A program made the translations under genes and the position numbers. Below the pieces are notes generated by a model that was given only the letters and a program-made list of their open reading frames with translations, had not been told where the DNA came from and made no database searches. DNA of 5,332 nt from Candidatus Omnitrophota bacterium (lineage in GTDB: Bacteria > Omnitrophota > Koll11 > Duberdicusellales > 4484-171): positions 1 to 5,332 of the forward strand of contig JAUYCY010000174.1 of the NCBI GenBank assembly GCA_030692055.1, given 5' to 3'. Shown piece after piece: positions 4,689 through 5,332 of this stretch (position 1 is the stretch's first letter; every line of letters begins with the position of its first letter).

Positions 4689-5332
4689 ATGAAAGATAAA
4701 AAGCAGAGGAATAAGTCAGAAATTAAAATAGCCTTAGAGTATAGTCATCGCATTATCGCTACACTAAGAGAGCCGTTTTTGGTTTTGGATAAAAACTTAC
4801 AAGTCATTTCTGTCAACCAGACTTTCTATGCTACCTTTAAGGTCGCAGAAAAAGACACAATAGGCCGGCTGCTTCCTGATTTAGGTGATGGGCAATGGAA
4901 TATTCCTAAACTACTTCTTCTACTTAAGGAGATTCTGTCAGAAAAGAAAGTTGTGAAAGATTATGAAGTCGAGCATAAGTTTGAACAAATTGGCGAGCGA
5001 ACCATGATCCTGAATGCCTGTCAGTTGCGTGTCCCCAAGAAAATAGCAGCAATAATAGCAGCAATAGCGAAAGAAGAAGAAGTAGAAGAAGAAGAAGTAG
5101 AAGAAGAACTAATCCTAATGGCTATTGAGGACATCACCGAACGCAAGAAGGTCTATGATGAACTGCAAGAAACACGGGAAAAGTTGTTTCGTCTTGAGAA
5201 GTTGGCTGCCTTGGGAAAATTGGCGGGCATTGTAGGCCATGAGTTACGCAATCCATTAGGCGCGATAAGAAATTCCGTATATTTTTTAAGATTGAAATTA
5301 GATACGGCCTCGCAAGATGAGAAAATTAAACG
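4689..5332 (+). CDS. PAS-domain sensor histidine kinase, 3' end cut by window
   Basis: An open frame from ATG 4689, preceded by TAAGG at 4676-4680, running off the window after 214 complete codons. It has no transmembrane segment so far and is probably cytoplasmic. Residues 18-150 form a PAS domain: EPFLVLDKNLQVISVNQTFY (28-47), GRLLPDLGDGQW (59-70), RTMILNACQL (104-113), and the closing LILMAIEDITERK (141-153). A linker helix (154-172) leads into the HisKA domain, where the H-box IVGHELRNPLGAIRN (181-195) places the phosphorylated His at 184. The ATP-binding domain must lie beyond the window. Between PAS strands, residues 117-140 are a low-complexity insert, KKIAAIIAAIAK then a Glu-rich run, encoded by tandem repeats. 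The partner response regulator is not visible. The signal is unknown. Confidence 0.9.
   Translation, partial: MKDKKQRNKSEIKIALEYSHRIIATLREPFLVLDKNLQVISVNQTFYATFKVAEKDTIGRLLPDLGDGQWNIPKLLLLLKEILSEKKVVKDYEVEHKFEQIGERTMILNACQLRVPKKIAAIIAAIAKEEEVEEEEVEEELILMAIEDITERKKVYDELQETREKLFRLEKLAALGKLAGIVGHELRNPLGAIRNSVYFLRLKLDTASQDEKIK
5042..5108 (+). repeat. Coding tandem repeats in the PAS domain of the kinase
   Basis: Two adjacent repeat arrays in frame. AATAGCAGCAAT occurs twice in tandem at 5042-5065, with the start of a third copy. A triplet array of GAA broken by two GTA codons, (GAA)3 GTA (GAA)4 GTA (GAA)3, fills 5073-5108. They encode IAAIIAAIA and then EEEVEEEEVEEE. Both are multiples of three, so the kinase frame stays open. 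Confidence 0.92.

Overview
The window reads as AT-rich chromosomal DNA from a Gram-negative (diderm) bacterium. All recognisable genes lie on the + strand. Evidence for an outer membrane is a PagL-like (lipid A deacylase family) beta-barrel protein with a signal peptide. No gene fixes the phylum. The gene mix and the abundant short palindromes would suit an uncultured lineage such as Omnitrophota or a relative, but that is an impression and not a demonstrated assignment.

Layout. 1-165: a non-coding or remnant region with two related REP-like hairpins. 166-1401: a secreted clan GH-A glycoside hydrolase. 1402-1702: a sigma70-type promoter followed by a long structured leader (copy A). 1703-2287 and 2262-2717: a PagL-like outer-membrane protein overlapping an ArgA-type N-acetyltransferase. 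2704-2945: a second, diverged copy of the same leader (copy B). 2946-4112: an acyl-CoA dehydrogenase of the short-chain/butyryl type. 4113-4246: two tandem promoter-like sequences and a palindrome. 4247-4471: a small XRE-family HTH regulator. 4478-4561: a Shine-Dalgarno, a start codon and a (GA)20 microsatellite flanked by an 8-base inverted repeat. 4583-4665: two tandem hairpins and an intrinsic terminator. 4689 to the end: the first two thirds or so of a PAS-containing sensor histidine kinase, cut by the window edge.

The most unusual content is the pair of roughly 245-base leaders in front of two functionally unrelated transcription units. Both carry a small hairpin with a 14-base loop, then a 20-base inverted repeat almost identical between copies (a 24-base block around the right arm is fully identical), then a terminal hairpin whose sequence has changed while its shape has been kept, then ATTGAA exactly 15 bases before the end of the start codon. 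The right arm of the big inverted repeat can pair either backwards (with its left arm) or forwards (with the ATTGAA next to the ribosome binding site), which is the logic of an RNA switch. I do not recognise the family. A mobile-repeat or cassette-junction origin is a live alternative.

The second unusual region is the XRE gene followed by the (GA)20 tract. The tract can be read as an (Glu-Arg)n microORF whose length would change with repeat number, or as a purine loop on an 8-bp stem. The kinase just downstream contains its own coding microsatellite expansion inside its PAS domain.

The genes do not form one pathway. Cell-envelope functions (glycoside hydrolase, PagL-like), arginine or amino-acid acetylation, fatty-acid oxidation or reduction, and regulation are mixed.
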